In this document: positions 10,981-20,755 of the stretch, in pieces
Numbering within the stretch: the first letter of the stretch is position 1
How the letters are laid out: the number at the start of each line of letters is the position of its first letter
NCBI RefSeq assembly: GCF_034190915.1
Contig: NW_026947484.1
Span: forward strand, 187,978,982-188,042,981
Reading direction: 5' to 3'
From: Cavia porcellus
Lineage: Eukaryota; Chordata; Mammalia; Rodentia; Caviidae
DNA: 64,000 bases
The notes under the pieces: generated by a model
Databases searched by the model: none
What the model was told of the DNA's origin: nothing
Seen by the model: only the letters and a program-made list of their open reading frames with translations
Position numbers and translations under genes: made by a program

Positions 10981-12150
10981 ACCAAACTCATATTTGAAGA
11001 CTGGAGCTGGCAGAGCTGGCAGTGCCCAGAGCCTTTTCCCTTCATTTGACTGATCCTTCTGGCACCAAGCAGGTATTTCTGGTCGAAGGCAGGTAGGTTT
11101 CGGTCAAAGGTTTTGGAGGGAATATGCCAAGATGAGAAATGATGGGGAAGATATGGTTTCCCCCTCTCCATCCCCCAAGAGATGGATCCTGGTGTGTGTG
11201 GGGGTGCAAGCTGAGGGCTGAGGATCATGATCACAGGAGGCTGAGCTGGGATCAGATCACTTCCTTCCACCCTCTGCACCAGAGGTAGAGTCTGACTTCA
11301 GCCCCTCCCTGTAGGGGCAGGTACCCTGAGCTGGGTAGAAGCCAGGAGAGAAGTGCAGGTGCACCTGCCATTGAGGTCAGCTGAGACACCAGCTCTTCTC
11401 TCTATGGATGCAGATACCCTCTGCTTCAGTCTGAAAAGCAGGTAAAACAAAATTAAGAGCCAGGCAGGTAAAGGGAACTAGTAGAGGGTGTTTGGGAACC
11501 AGTCATCATTGAAGCCAAATGGAGAAGCAGTCCTGTTGGGGAGTATGGATGCTCCTCTCAAACCTGCCCTTGAGAGTTTGCTACCTGGTTCTTGTTAGAG
11601 CTGGGGTATGGACACACAGTTCTCTCTGTCTTTGTTGAGGATTATTCCAGGGGAAGGACAGTGCAAAGAATCTACTTGTGCATCTGTTGGCACAGGTGCA
11701 GAAGGAATGGGCTCCAGTGGCCAGAGAAAACCACATGCAAATACCCACAGGTCTGACAACTGACAATCAGGCTGCATACCTAAAGCGAGAGATGGAGGGG
11801 CTGGGGCTGGACTGATGGTTGGCAACACTGCTACCTCAGCTTTGAGCCTATAGCCTTCAACACCATGGACACTGAGTAGCTGTGGGGCAGGGAGGCTACC
11901 AAGCCTTGGTGGTGTAGGACAGCTAGGAATAGAAAAGACAGTGTCTGCCCAGGGGGCAGCACAGGGGTAGCCTGGGACTCCCAGCTGGCCACTGGGGCTG
12001 GGAAGAGAGCTGCTCTGTATGCTTTCTCTCCAGGGCTGTGACCCTCAGCACAGAAGCTGGGCAGCCTGGGGGTGGTAACAGTGGCCATTCCCCTGGGTCT
12101 CCAGTCCACTTTCACGTTGCTATTTTTCCTTGAAAGGCCTTTGCCCATCT
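10981..12150. other. unassigned, moderately GC-rich sequence
   Basis: No repeat or gene was recognised. A 14-base perfect palindrome at 11355-11368 (GCAGGTGCACCTGC) contains two overlapping E-boxes. Minus-strand frames of up to 105 codons have no recognisable domain. Confidence 0.4.
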
Positions 12151-13087
12151 TTCGTTTAGATCACCACATGGTGCGACTGTCAAGCTTTTGAGTAGTTTTT
12201 GTCATTTCATACTACAGAGTTATTTTTCCCATCCTTGCTGTTATTTGGAAAGGTTCCTGGCTATCTTTGGGGTGGATCATATCACATTGCCCAGCGAAAT
12301 AAACACAGCTCTGTAACTTGCCATCCACATATCCTCGCCTCTCTTCTGGTCCTCGGACCAGGGCGTTCTGGCTTTCACCCTGCCTCTCCATGGAAACAGC
12401 TCTTGCTGAGATCACACAGATTTCAAATTCCCACACCTAATGGCATGTCTTACTCATGTCCCAGTCAGTTTTGGATGCTGTCAAATGCTTCCTGGCATGT
12501 CACCCCTCCAAAACTCTCTCCTGCAGAGTTGTCTTTGCTGGGTTTCCATGGTGCAACCATCTTCTAGTTTCTGGCCTCCTGTCCGTTTCTGAGGGTCACC
12601 ATGACCATCTCTTCAGGACACTAGTGATAGGTTTTTTCCACATGTCCAGCCTCTTCATCTGGGTCCTCATCACTGCTGGCTGGGACTGGAGCAGGACCCA
12701 CCCATCTGCCCACATCTCCTCTGAAGTGCCCCATTTGTCACAGGACAAGTACCATGCCTGCCAAAACTCACCGTGACCACTCTGTCCCTCAGCCCTGATT
12801 CTGAGGCAACTTGCCTGCTTTCTTGGGGCAGAAGTAAAGAAAGAATATAAACAGCCTACAAAAATTGCATAGCAGCTCTTATTTTGCAGGCAGTATACAT
12901 TTATCCATTTGGTGAGAAAAAAAATCTACAGGTGAAATATTTTAACTTCTAAAGTAAAACAGAATATTAAAATTAACAATAAACTTGAAAGCCTGGATGA
13001 ATTGGATTATTTTTCTAAAAATATATACATTACCCAAGAAATAGAGACATCTAAATAGACTAATTAGCACAAAATAATTCTTTTTAA
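12151..13087. other. unassigned, pyrimidine-rich sequence
   Basis: The 122-codon frame at 12199-12567 and the 106-codon frame at 12456-12776 overlap in different frames and lack any known motif. The composition resembles old LINE or ERV internal sequence but I cannot name one. Confidence 0.35.
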
Positions 13088-13329
13088 ATGTGCCGGTGTT
13101 ATACTGCTCCAATGTGTAGCTGGTTTTATGTCCACAAGGTTTTATCTACTTTCTTGCACTTAACCTGGCACTACACTCCTTCATTTTTTCTAATTTCTTT
13201 GATAGGCAAAAACCATATGTATTTATCATGCGAAATACATTGTTATGAAATATGTAGACATTTAAAACACATTGTTGAGAGGCACACCTCTAATGTCGCT
13301 ATTTTTATTTTGTAATATGACGATCTTTC

Positions 13330-13600
13330 GTGATCAAACAAAAGAGAGCAACACGGAGAGCTTATGAGAGCTTATGCTGGTGATGTTGTGGGAAGAGAAC
13401 TAGAATTCTATTTCTGTGTTTTCCATGCTGAGATGGACACCACCCCTACTCTGAGGTCTTAAGTAAAGTGACACCTCCCGGGTACTGGGTTAGACCAAGG
13501 TGGACTGAGGAGAACCTTGCTTCCCAGCCCAGGAAGTGATTTGGTAACAACCCCTAAAACATGGCGCTACTAGGCGCCACGGAAAGGGACCTCGGGCCTT
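13330..13600. other. unidentified pre-integration sequence
   Basis: This segment flanks the retroposon that follows. It includes a short tandem repeat 'gagagcttat' x2 and a CpG-containing end (GGCGCTACTAGGCGCCACGG). The sequence on the far side of the insertion ('gagctgctaaatcaatc') reads like an old repeat, but I could not assign it. Confidence 0.3.
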
Positions 13601-13614
13601 AATGATAGCACTGA
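13601..13614. repeat. target-site duplication, left
   Basis: AATGATAGCACTGA matches 12 of 14 bases of AATAATAGCATTGA at 14313-14326, on either side of the T-rich retroposon. Confidence 0.7.
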
Positions 13615-14312
13615 CTTACTGTCTTGTCTTGAACTCTTGCACTGTTTTCACAATTTTGTTAGGTTTGGCTTTATTCTGTCTTGTTTTGTTAAATTTTATA
13701 CTGTCAGATGGTAGGGGCAGCTATTTTGAATATAATGGGTTGTATTATGGTAATCATGGTTTCCTATTATATTACTTTGAAATCTTGTGATGCTTTCATT
13801 CATTTGTTTAATTGATTTCATTCTGTTTTGTTTGATTTTACTATGTGTGATGGTATGAACAGCTATTTGGAAGAAAACAAGATACTATGGTTGCCATGGC
13901 TGATTTCCTATCATCTTGTTTTGAAGTCCTACCATACTTTTGTTCTTCTGTTTTGATTGGTTCTATCCTGTCGTGTTTTATTTGATTTTATTATGTGTGA
14001 TGATGGTATGGACAACTTTTTGGAGGAAAATGAGATATTGTAGTAGCCATGGTTCATTTCCTGTTATCTGGCTTTGAAGTCCAGTAACGCTTTCATTCTT
14101 TGTAATGGTTTTATACTATTTTGTTATGTTTGATATTACTGTATGTGAAGGTAGTAGGCTCAACTATGTCAAAGAAAGCAGACGCATTATGGTAGCCACT
14201 GTTGATGTCCTGTTATCATGCTGTGAAGTGCTATGTCACTTGCATTGCTCTGTTCTGATTTGCTTTGTTGTTTTGTTTTGCTTTGTTCTCATCAAAATAA
14301 AAAAAATTTAAA
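13615..14312 (+). mobile_element. unrecognised T-rich retroposon, copy 1 (5'-truncated)
   Basis: About 4.6 degenerate tandem units, each near 150 bases. Unit landmarks of the type TTTGAAGTCC fall at 13628, 13776, 13920, 14073 and 14222. Each unit has a T-rich half (TTCTGTTTTGTTTGATTTTA), then 'gtgatggtatgg' and 'gagatattatggtagccatgg'. The element ends TCAAAATAAAAAAAATTTAA and is bounded by 14-base direct repeats with two mismatches, as expected for LINE-type reverse transcription at the target. The insertion starts inside a unit, so the 5' end is truncated. The same family and 3' end occur at 26038-26840. I do not recognise the family. Confidence 0.7.
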
Positions 14313-14326
14313 AATAATAGCATTGA
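14313..14326. repeat. target-site duplication, right
   Basis: AATAATAGCATTGA, the partner of 13601-13614. Confidence 0.7.
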
Positions 14327-14439
14327 GCTGCTAAATCAATCAACTTTGAGGATCACATTGCCCCAACTTCCACTCCAATGTCTCTTTCATTGTTTCAGCC
14401 AGTCTTTCAATGTTTGCCACCCAAAACATCTGAATTGAT

Positions 14440-14600
14440 ATAAGAGATGTGTGACCTTAGAAGAGCCCATAATCTCTTTGAGTTTCATACACTCAGCGAG
14501 GATCAAATGAAAAATAACATAAAGAAACAATATTTCAAAAAAGCTACATAATGCTGGACAATTTAGACTATCATGATTATTATTATCATTGTCATTTTTA
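14440..14600 (+). mobile_element. MIR SINE
   Basis: 'gatgtgtgaccttagaag', 'aatctctttgagtttcatacac', 'aggatcaaatgaaaaataac' and 'gctacataatgctggac' follow MIR from centre to 3' end. Confidence 0.65.
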
Positions 14601-15859
14601 TTATCTTAAGCTTTGGTAAAAGTGTTGGTCCATCTAACAAAACTAAACTAAGGATTTATCCAAATCTCCACTGTACTTTCACTGAGTAGATTCAGGTTTA
14701 TATTCTGGAGCCATGGAAGCATCATAATAATGTATAAATACTCTCTCTGCCTCTACCCTGTCCAATGCCAAATGCATTCCCTATGAGGAGACAGAAACAT
14801 CCCAGAGTTTATATCAAAAGGAGGAGCAAGAAGGGGGAGGAGAGAGATCTTCCGTCTCCCCTGGAAAATAAAAGCCAAGGAATTCTTGGGATGGCTCTGG
14901 ATCATTCCCTGAAAGATGGGAGAATGGATACAGGAAAAGATCAAGGAGACAGACCTGGCAGGGATGAGGACGCACATAAAAGTGAGAAGGTGAGACCGCT
15001 CAGGTGGATCAGGACCTAATCAACATTAAAACTCTGGGCCAGAATCATCCTGTAATGCTTTTTCTCAGCCCACAGTAAAACTGAGAAAAACAAAGACCAA
15101 CTTGATTCAACTCAAAATTTTGTCATTTAGTGTTTTGGATGTTTAAATGACTTTCCTTTCATAAAATGATTGTCATCATCAGTGGTAACTTCCAGGACTG
15201 TGGACACTCTTCATAACTCTTCCTGCTCTTCACCTGCTGGGCACATGGGAGACTTTATCATCCTGGCCCCCACTTCAAGTAGGGCTGCCTAGGTGATCTG
15301 TGTTCCACAAATAATGGAAGTAAAAAGAACATGTCAGATCCAGGCGGTCAATGGACAATCTGCCTCAGTGCCATTTTCCGGCCTCTGAGGTCATGGAAAT
15401 GTGTGTCAAAATGGGGACTCACTTGGTTGGCATTCCCCAGTGACCCTGACCTTGCCAACCACATGGGGCAGAAAGGTAACTGGAAGATAAACTGATTTGG
15501 ATCATTGTTTGCTCTTGTATCTCAGTCTAACAAAATAACCGTGTGCGTGCTCTTATTTAGCACAATGAAGTGTTGACCATCTTTGTAGATATTATTATTT
15601 TTCTTGTTTTGACCTTTCTTTGCACCTTAGCACAATAAGACCTTGGACATTCTGACACTCTGATGACTAGAACATGGGAATGTGTCCAGTTTAATGAAGG
15701 GGACAATTCTCATTAGAAGAACTACAATATGGGGTTTCTCTGCTCCAGTTTACCCGGAGCCACCCTTGTCTTGTCTGCATACTACACAAGTGAACATACA
15801 ATCTAAGTTTCTGTCCAGGATCTCAGCACTAGCTAAAAAAGAAAAAGTCAGAAATCTAT
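14601..15859. other. no feature recognised
   Basis: Unassigned sequence. Opposed short frames at 14753-14977 and 14765-15019 are mutual shadows. Parts near 15230-15430 look like decayed transposon sequence but I cannot name it. Confidence 0.4.
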
Positions 15860-16130
15860 GACAGAGACTATGCCAGGCAGTGGGGTAAAATGATGAACCA
15901 AAGAGACCCAGATTATGGTCCCTGGTATTAACACATTTTCCATAGTTCCCAGTTTTGTGGGGCACAGGAGAGCCTAGAAGAATAAACGAAGGACAAGTGA
16001 ACAAGTTAACTGAAAAGTGAAGCAGACGAAAAGCAGGTAAGGTAAGACATAGGGGCTGCGTGGACAGTCAAAGGAAGGGGCTGCTTCAGGGGTTGGCCCA
16101 ACAAGGTCTCCTTTCACAAGGTGATGTCTA
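15860..16130 (+). mobile_element. L2 LINE fragment
   Basis: 'actatgccaggcagtggggtaaaatgatgaaccaaagagacccagattatggtccctgg' matches L2's 'gtgccaggcactgtgc...gatgaacaaaacagacacggtccctgcc'. It continues with 'ggacaagtgaacaagttaactg'. Confidence 0.6.
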
Positions 16131-16364
16131 AGTCGCCACCAGGAGGATAGAAGAGCTTCAGGGGAAAGTCCCAAAGGCTGGAGCCTGTGAGCATGAGGAT
16201 GGGGCTGAAAAAGAGCAAGACGGGACACAGGCTCAAGGCAGGCAGGAGGGAGCAGCACTGGTAGAAGCTGGCTGGTCCCCGACTCCACTCCATCCACTTC
16301 CCGTGCAGAGCGGAAACCCTGGGGTCCACTCCCTTACCTTCCCAAAGGTAATGCTTCTCCCACC

Positions 16365-16985
16365 TCATAAATGGCAACCTCACTCTTCAAGTACTCGGGT
16401 CTAAAGTCTTATAGTTTCTTTACCCCTGTGCCTAATCCACCAAAAAATTCTATTGGTTCTAGTTTCAAAATGCATCATGAATTAGACCACTATGAACCTG
16501 GTACAAGTCAGCCAGCCACCCTTCCCTGGACTATTGCAGAGCATTCCACTCTGCTTCTGCTCTTCATCTCGAAGCCCTTTCTACAGGCAGCAAAGAGATC
16601 TGTTAAACATAGGTAAGACCATTTTCCACCCCATGGCCACACTAGCTTCCCACTGAGATCCACACTGTGGCTTTCAGGTCACAGTGATCCGACCCCTCAC
16701 CATATCTCTGATCTCATCTCTGTTCCTCTCCCTTTGTGGACCGGAATCCAACCCCACATATTTGCTTGATACCTTTGAGCATAGCAAGTTCATAACTTGG
16801 GGGTCTCCACTTGCTACTTCCCCTCTCCAAGTCCTCTCCTCAGTCACTTGTTCCCTGTGTCTTGCTCCCTCCTTCCATTGGATCTTTCCTCCAGGGTCAC
16901 ATTATCAACAGCATGTCCTTGGCTATGCATTCATCATTTCTACCTTCACACCTGAGTCAATCACCTGACATGTGATATACATATT
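16365..16985 (+). mobile_element. L2 LINE, ORF2 end and 3' UTR
   Basis: A long match to the L2 3' end: 'aaatggcaacctcactcttcaagt', 'ctattggttctagtttcaaaatgcatc', 'ccctggactattgcagag', 'gatctgttaaacataggtaag', 'cccatggccacactagcttcccactgag', 'cttgttccctgtgtcttgctcc'. These recall the L2 ORF2 C-terminal codons and 3' UTR in the expected order. The frame is broken by indels and stops. L2 continues after the nested DNA transposon at 16995-17219. Confidence 0.8.
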
Positions 16986-16994
16986 TTTCTAGAT

Positions 16995-17219
16995 CATAGG
17001 TTGGCAAATTTTTTTTTATAAAGGGCCAGATGGTAAATATTTTAGGCTTTGCAGGCCATACGGTCTCCCTCACAACTACTCTACTCTGCTGTTGCAGTGA
17101 GCAAACAGCCACAAACAGTATGTAAATAAATGAGTCTAGTTACATCCCAATAAAACTTTATTTACAAAAACAGGTGGTAAACTGGATTTGACCTGGGGGG
17201 TATAGTCTGCTAATCCTTG
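16995..17219 (+). mobile_element. MER58-like hAT-Charlie MITE, full length
   Basis: A roughly 225-base element with 'ggttggcaaa...ataaagggccagatggtaaatattttaggctttgcaggcc', 'acggtctccctcacaactactctactctgc', 'caataaaactttatttacaaaaacagg' and 'gtatagtctgctaatccttg'. This follows the well-known mammalian hAT-Charlie MITE (MER58 type from memory). The left flank is TTCTAGAT, which contains TCTAGA, the preferred hAT-Charlie target; the right-hand duplication is decayed. It has inserted into an L2. Confidence 0.85.
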
Positions 17220-17224
17220 TTATC

Positions 17225-17335
17225 TACTTCCTAAAGTTCAAGTTCCAAGAGAGGAAAGAATCTTTTTGTTCAATATTCTCTGTGGCACCTACCAAAGTGC
17301 CTAGCACATGGTAGACAATCCATAAATATTTATTG
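17225..17335 (+). mobile_element. L2 LINE 3' end, continuation
   Basis: 'agttccaagagaggaaagaatctttttg' and 'caaagtgcctagcacatggtagacaatccataaatatttattgaa' form the L2 terminus. This completes the L2 interrupted at 16995. Confidence 0.8.
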
Positions 17336-17366
17336 AATTGATTGATTGATTGATTGATTGATTGAT
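17336..17366. repeat. (ATTG)n microsatellite
   Basis: About seven ATTG/TGAT units, grown from the ATTGAATG-type end of the L2 element. Confidence 0.95.
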
Positions 17367-17879
17367 AAGTTCTTGGACCAATTTTGATGTTAGGAACCTG
17401 GCTCAGGAGTTTTTGCTTTCTTCTTTAGAAAAGATTGAAAAGAGTCTTTGCCAGCATTAACAATGTTCAAGACTGCTGATTGACAGCTCTTATCTTCAGT
17501 CTGCAATTCTCAGAATGGAGACATTTTGAGACAAATGACAGCCGCTTGCTCGTCATACTGTTTACTCCTCTCATAAGAGCACTGCGTGATGCACATCACA
17601 CATTTGGTTGATCCTGCATCAGACTGCTGCCAACAAAAACATATCGAAATAAAATAATCAGCTTCACAAAGGCCCAGATATGACATTCTGTCCCCACAGT
17701 CCCATGGAAATAAAGTGGCCTGCTAAGGCTCTGCAGGGTCATCACCAGGGACGCACCACAGAACTGGGTGAAAAGATCAGAGGTCAGGAATTGTTAATGA
17801 GTGGCCAAGTGGTTGAAGGAGGAGAGCTAAACTTGGGTCTGACCAGGGAAATTAGCTGGAGTCAGATAAAACCATTTCT
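17367..17879. other. no feature recognised
   Basis: Unique-looking sequence. A 99-codon frame from 17680 runs on into the LTR that follows and is not gene-like. Confidence 0.4.
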
Positions 17880-18280
17880 CTCTGTTTTAGTTCATTCTAC
17901 TTGGACAGAATGGAATATCCAACACTGGGTACTTTATAAAACCAAAAGGTCTTTCTGGCTCACAACTTTGGTGGCTTGAAGATCCAAACAGAATTGCACA
18001 AGCATTGTGGCAGGAGTGAATGGCCTGTCATAACACAGTAGAAAATGCAGAGCAACCAGTCACATGCAGAAAGGTCAAGCACTTTGCATCCTCCCACTCT
18101 TTAATGCTGGTGTCCAGCAATAATCCTTTCCAAGGGCAGGACGTCATGGCCCAATTACTACCACCAGGCTCTGCCTTTTAACTATTCCACCACCTCAACA
18201 TTGCCAGTCCAGTGATCAACACTTCAGCTTGTGGAGGAATCTTACAAGGACACACTCAACCCTTATTCAAATCATGACAC
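17880..18280 (-). mobile_element. MaLR (ERVL) solo LTR, antisense
   Basis: 'ttagttcattctacttggacagaatggaatatccaacactgggtactttataaaa' is the reverse complement of a MST/MLT-type LTR 3' end. 'tggctcacaactttggtggc', 'accaccaggctctgcc' and 'cactcaacccttattcaaatcatgac' mark the 5' end. ERVL-MaLR elements are old endogenous retroviral relatives; only the LTR remains. Confidence 0.8.
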
Positions 18281-18359
18281 TCTTGTTTTGTAGGATTTGG
18301 GGAGTCAAGATGTGGGGTTGGTCTTACGCAGGGTGTGCTCCTGAATTCTGAAGTACTCA

Positions 18360-18700
18360 GTTAAGGAAGTTTCTTTGGAATGAGTAAGCTAGACAGGCAT
18401 CTGTGGGCTGTGGACAGCCTTGAAAGCCAATCTAGAAAGCTGGTAACCCTGGCAATGGGAGAATACTGCAGGATTTTGTTAGAGTGATGGAAATTCATCT
18501 GCAAGAAGGGACAGAAATGGAATGAATGAGTGAATGGATGAGAGAGAGAGGTGAATTTTAGGTGAAAGAGCCAGCATTGAATCCTGAGGTTGCTGGGTTG
18601 CTGCTAAAATGCTTTAAGGAAAGAGTGATGTAATCATATAACTTTCCAAATGAAATGAATAGAGACCTTGGTAGGAGCAGAAGAGTTTAAGTATAAGGAA
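18360..18700 (+). mobile_element. L2-like fragment
   Basis: 'gtggacagccttgaaagccaatctagaaagctgg' and 'ggcaatgggagaatactgcaggattttgttagagtgatgg' resemble the L2 segment 'ggccttgaaagccaggctaagg...gcaatggggagccactgg'. Confidence 0.45.
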
Positions 18701-18829
18701 ACTGCTCTGCTCAGTCTGCATGCTTAGAAAGTGCCTTCCACTTTTTTACATGTGGCCACACTGCCCTGATGCAGTTACCTCCTGTGGCCATGCCCACACT
18801 GAAAGCCACCAAATTGACAGTGTGTTATT

Positions 18830-19090
18830 TACTAAACCAACCTCACCTAGGTTCAACTTTCTCCAAGAAGCCATCGCTGATTCACCCTGCTGCAAGAGAC
18901 ATTTTTGACTCAGAGCTGCCAGATCTCCACACATGTGCCTCTCTGACCTCAAGGACTGCTCTCCATCTTACCACTAAAACGTCTCTGGTTGAATCACAGC
19001 TCTATCTACTTGATAGCACCAATGAATGTAGCCCTCTTCCTGCCCCCTTTTGGAGGTATTCAAACCCAAAGTCTTCACAATGAGCTACAT
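18830..19090 (+). mobile_element. L2 LINE fragment
   Basis: 'aacctcacctaggttcaactttctccaagaagccatcgctgattcacc' matches L2's 'ctcctcagagaagccttccctgaccacc'. The element resumes after an inserted B1 SINE. Confidence 0.6.
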
Positions 19091-19097
19091 CTTGGTC

Positions 19098-19213
19098 TTT
19101 TTTATTTTAAGATATACTCATACTAAGTTGCCCAGGTGGGACTTGAATTTAAAATCTTCCTACGGTAGCCTCCCAAAGTGCTGGGATTAAAGATGTGTGC
19201 CACAATGCCCAGC
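19098..19213 (-). mobile_element. B1 SINE, antisense
   Basis: 'aagttgcccaggtgggacttgaatttaaaatcttcc', AGCCTCCCAAAGTGCTGGGA and 'atgtgtgccacaatgcccagct' are the reverse complement of a B1 monomer. It sits inside an L2. Confidence 0.85.
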
Positions 19214-19221
19214 TGAATCTG

Positions 19222-19318
19222 ACCCCTTTGGGGACAAGACTGTGTCTTATTCATTCTCCTACAGTGAACAGTAAAATGCATTAACATAGCATGTGATCAA
19301 CAAATATGGAATGAACAA
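19222..19318 (+). mobile_element. L2 LINE 3' end, continuation
   Basis: 'ggggacaagactgtgtcttattcattctcctacagtgaacag' followed by 'gtgatcaacaaatatggaatgaac' is the L2 terminus. Confidence 0.65.
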
Positions 19319-19320
19319 AT

Positions 19321-19498
19321 CTACATTTATTCGCATCTGTGGATTCCATATTCAAGGATTTAAGTATCCATGGATCAAAAATTTTATACTGGCACTGCTG
19401 ACACACAGCCTGTAATTATCTATAATTGCTCCATTTATACCAAATATGTAGACTTTTTTATCACTGGTCCTTAAAGAATACTAGAACTATTTACAGAG
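19321..19498. mobile_element. Tigger/MER2-group DNA transposon, left part
   Basis: 'atctgtggattccatattcaagg', 'atccatggatcaaaaatttt', 'ccaaatatgtagactttttta' and 'ccttaaagaatactagaactatttacag' match the mammalian Tigger-type MITE consensus. The match resumes at about 19883 after an inserted LTR. Confidence 0.75.
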
Positions 19499-19882
19499 TG
19501 TTATGGTTTAGACCAAGAATACCCCCCAAAAGCCTCATTTTGCTCACACGCAGTACTTGTGGAAGGTAACTGGATCGTGAGGGTGCTGTGCTCATCTGTG
19601 GAATTATCTGCTGTTGAGTTCAGCAACTGTGTATACTGCTGGAAGGTGGGGCATGGCCACAGAGGTGGGTCACTAGGAGTGGTCAATCCTACCTGGCTCC
19701 TTCCTGTGCTTCCTCTGCTTCCTGATCACCATGACATGAGCAATTTTCTTCAGCTCTGCTCTCTGCCATGCTGTTTCTGCCTCTCAAGGCCAGCCAATGC
19801 TGGGCTGTAACCAGGAACCAAAATACAACTCCTCCTGAAGTTGTGGGTGTCAGATATTGTATCCTAGCAATGAGTTGAGTGA
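19499..19882 (+). mobile_element. MaLR (ERVL) solo LTR
   Basis: Begins TGTTATGGTTTAGACC with 'aataccccccaaaagcctcattttgc', then 'ggaaggtggggcatggcc' and 'gggtcactaggagtgg', and near its end 'gggctgtaaccaggaaccaaaatacaactcctcctgaagttg'. This is the usual order of a MaLR LTR. Flanks cagag/gagag could be the 5-bp duplication. The 60-85 codon frames in it are LTR shadows. Confidence 0.85.
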
Positions 19883-19990
19883 GAGCATCGTATCTCATTG
19901 TATCAGGTATTACAAGTAATCTAGAGTTGACCTAGGGTATGAGGGGAAGTGTATGTGATTATTATTATACAAACACTGGGCCTCTGTGCC
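19883..19990. mobile_element. Tigger/MER2-group DNA transposon, right part
   Basis: 'tgtatcaggtattacaagtaatctagagttgacctagggtatgaggggaagtgtatgtg' continues the consensus left at 19498, so the LTR inserted into this older DNA transposon. Confidence 0.75.
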
Positions 19991-20089
19991 TTTACTTTCC
20001 CATCTACAAAACGAGAGAGTTAAATAATTTTAAAGATCTTATATTATTGTTTCATGAGTTAAATAACTAGCATTTCATGAGTCTTGTTG

Positions 20090-20111
20090 TTTTTTTTTTT
20101 TTTTTTTTTTT
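20090..20111. repeat. poly-T run (T22)
   Basis: Twenty-two T in a row. No SINE body follows directly. Confidence 0.95.
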
Positions 20112-20689
20112 GGTGATTATACCAAGTATCTTGAGGAGTTTCCTAGAGTACAATGAGTGGAAGAATTCTTTAATTGAAAAAACACTTGCAAATGACGTAG
20201 TATTAGGACATAGAGAAGATCTTATCAAACAGCAAAGAACTGAATTCGGGGGCCTCAGTTTCCTCTTTTAATTAGATTACCACATGATGGAGACAAGTTC
20301 TGTCAGAAGTGCATACAGCAATCACACCTACCCCAAAGACACAGGACACTGGAAGCGTGAATCAAATCTGCTGAGAATCTTCCCAGGGAAAGAAATAATG
20401 AGAAGCACCAGCAAAAATGCATCCAAGTTCAGTAAAGAGCTACCCACCCTGCAGAATCTGTGGTTGGCAGAGTGAGCTATGTCATGGCAAGCCACTTTGG
20501 GACCCAAGGAAAGGTGAAGACTCTGGCTTCTAAAAATGCATAGAGGCTATGGCAAAATGGGAGACCTGGACCAAGTGGCCCTGTGTTCTAAGACTCAGAC
20601 CTCTCTCTAACTCTTGGTACCCTCTACCTTGTATGGCTATCGCTTGTGCCGCTGAATTTTGAAAAGACAATGTGTTTCTTCGTCTCTAG
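20112..20689. other. no feature recognised
   Basis: Unassigned sequence with short frames only. Confidence 0.45.
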
Positions 20690-20755
20690 ATCCTCTAGAG
20701 CTAGTAGGTATTCAACATATCACTATTTATTGAGTGAATGAATGAATGGATATTA
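20690..20755 (+). mobile_element. L2 LINE 3' end
   Basis: 'gctagtaggtattcaacatatcactatttattgagtgaatgaatgaatgg' is the L2 terminus with its ATGA-type tail. Confidence 0.65.
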
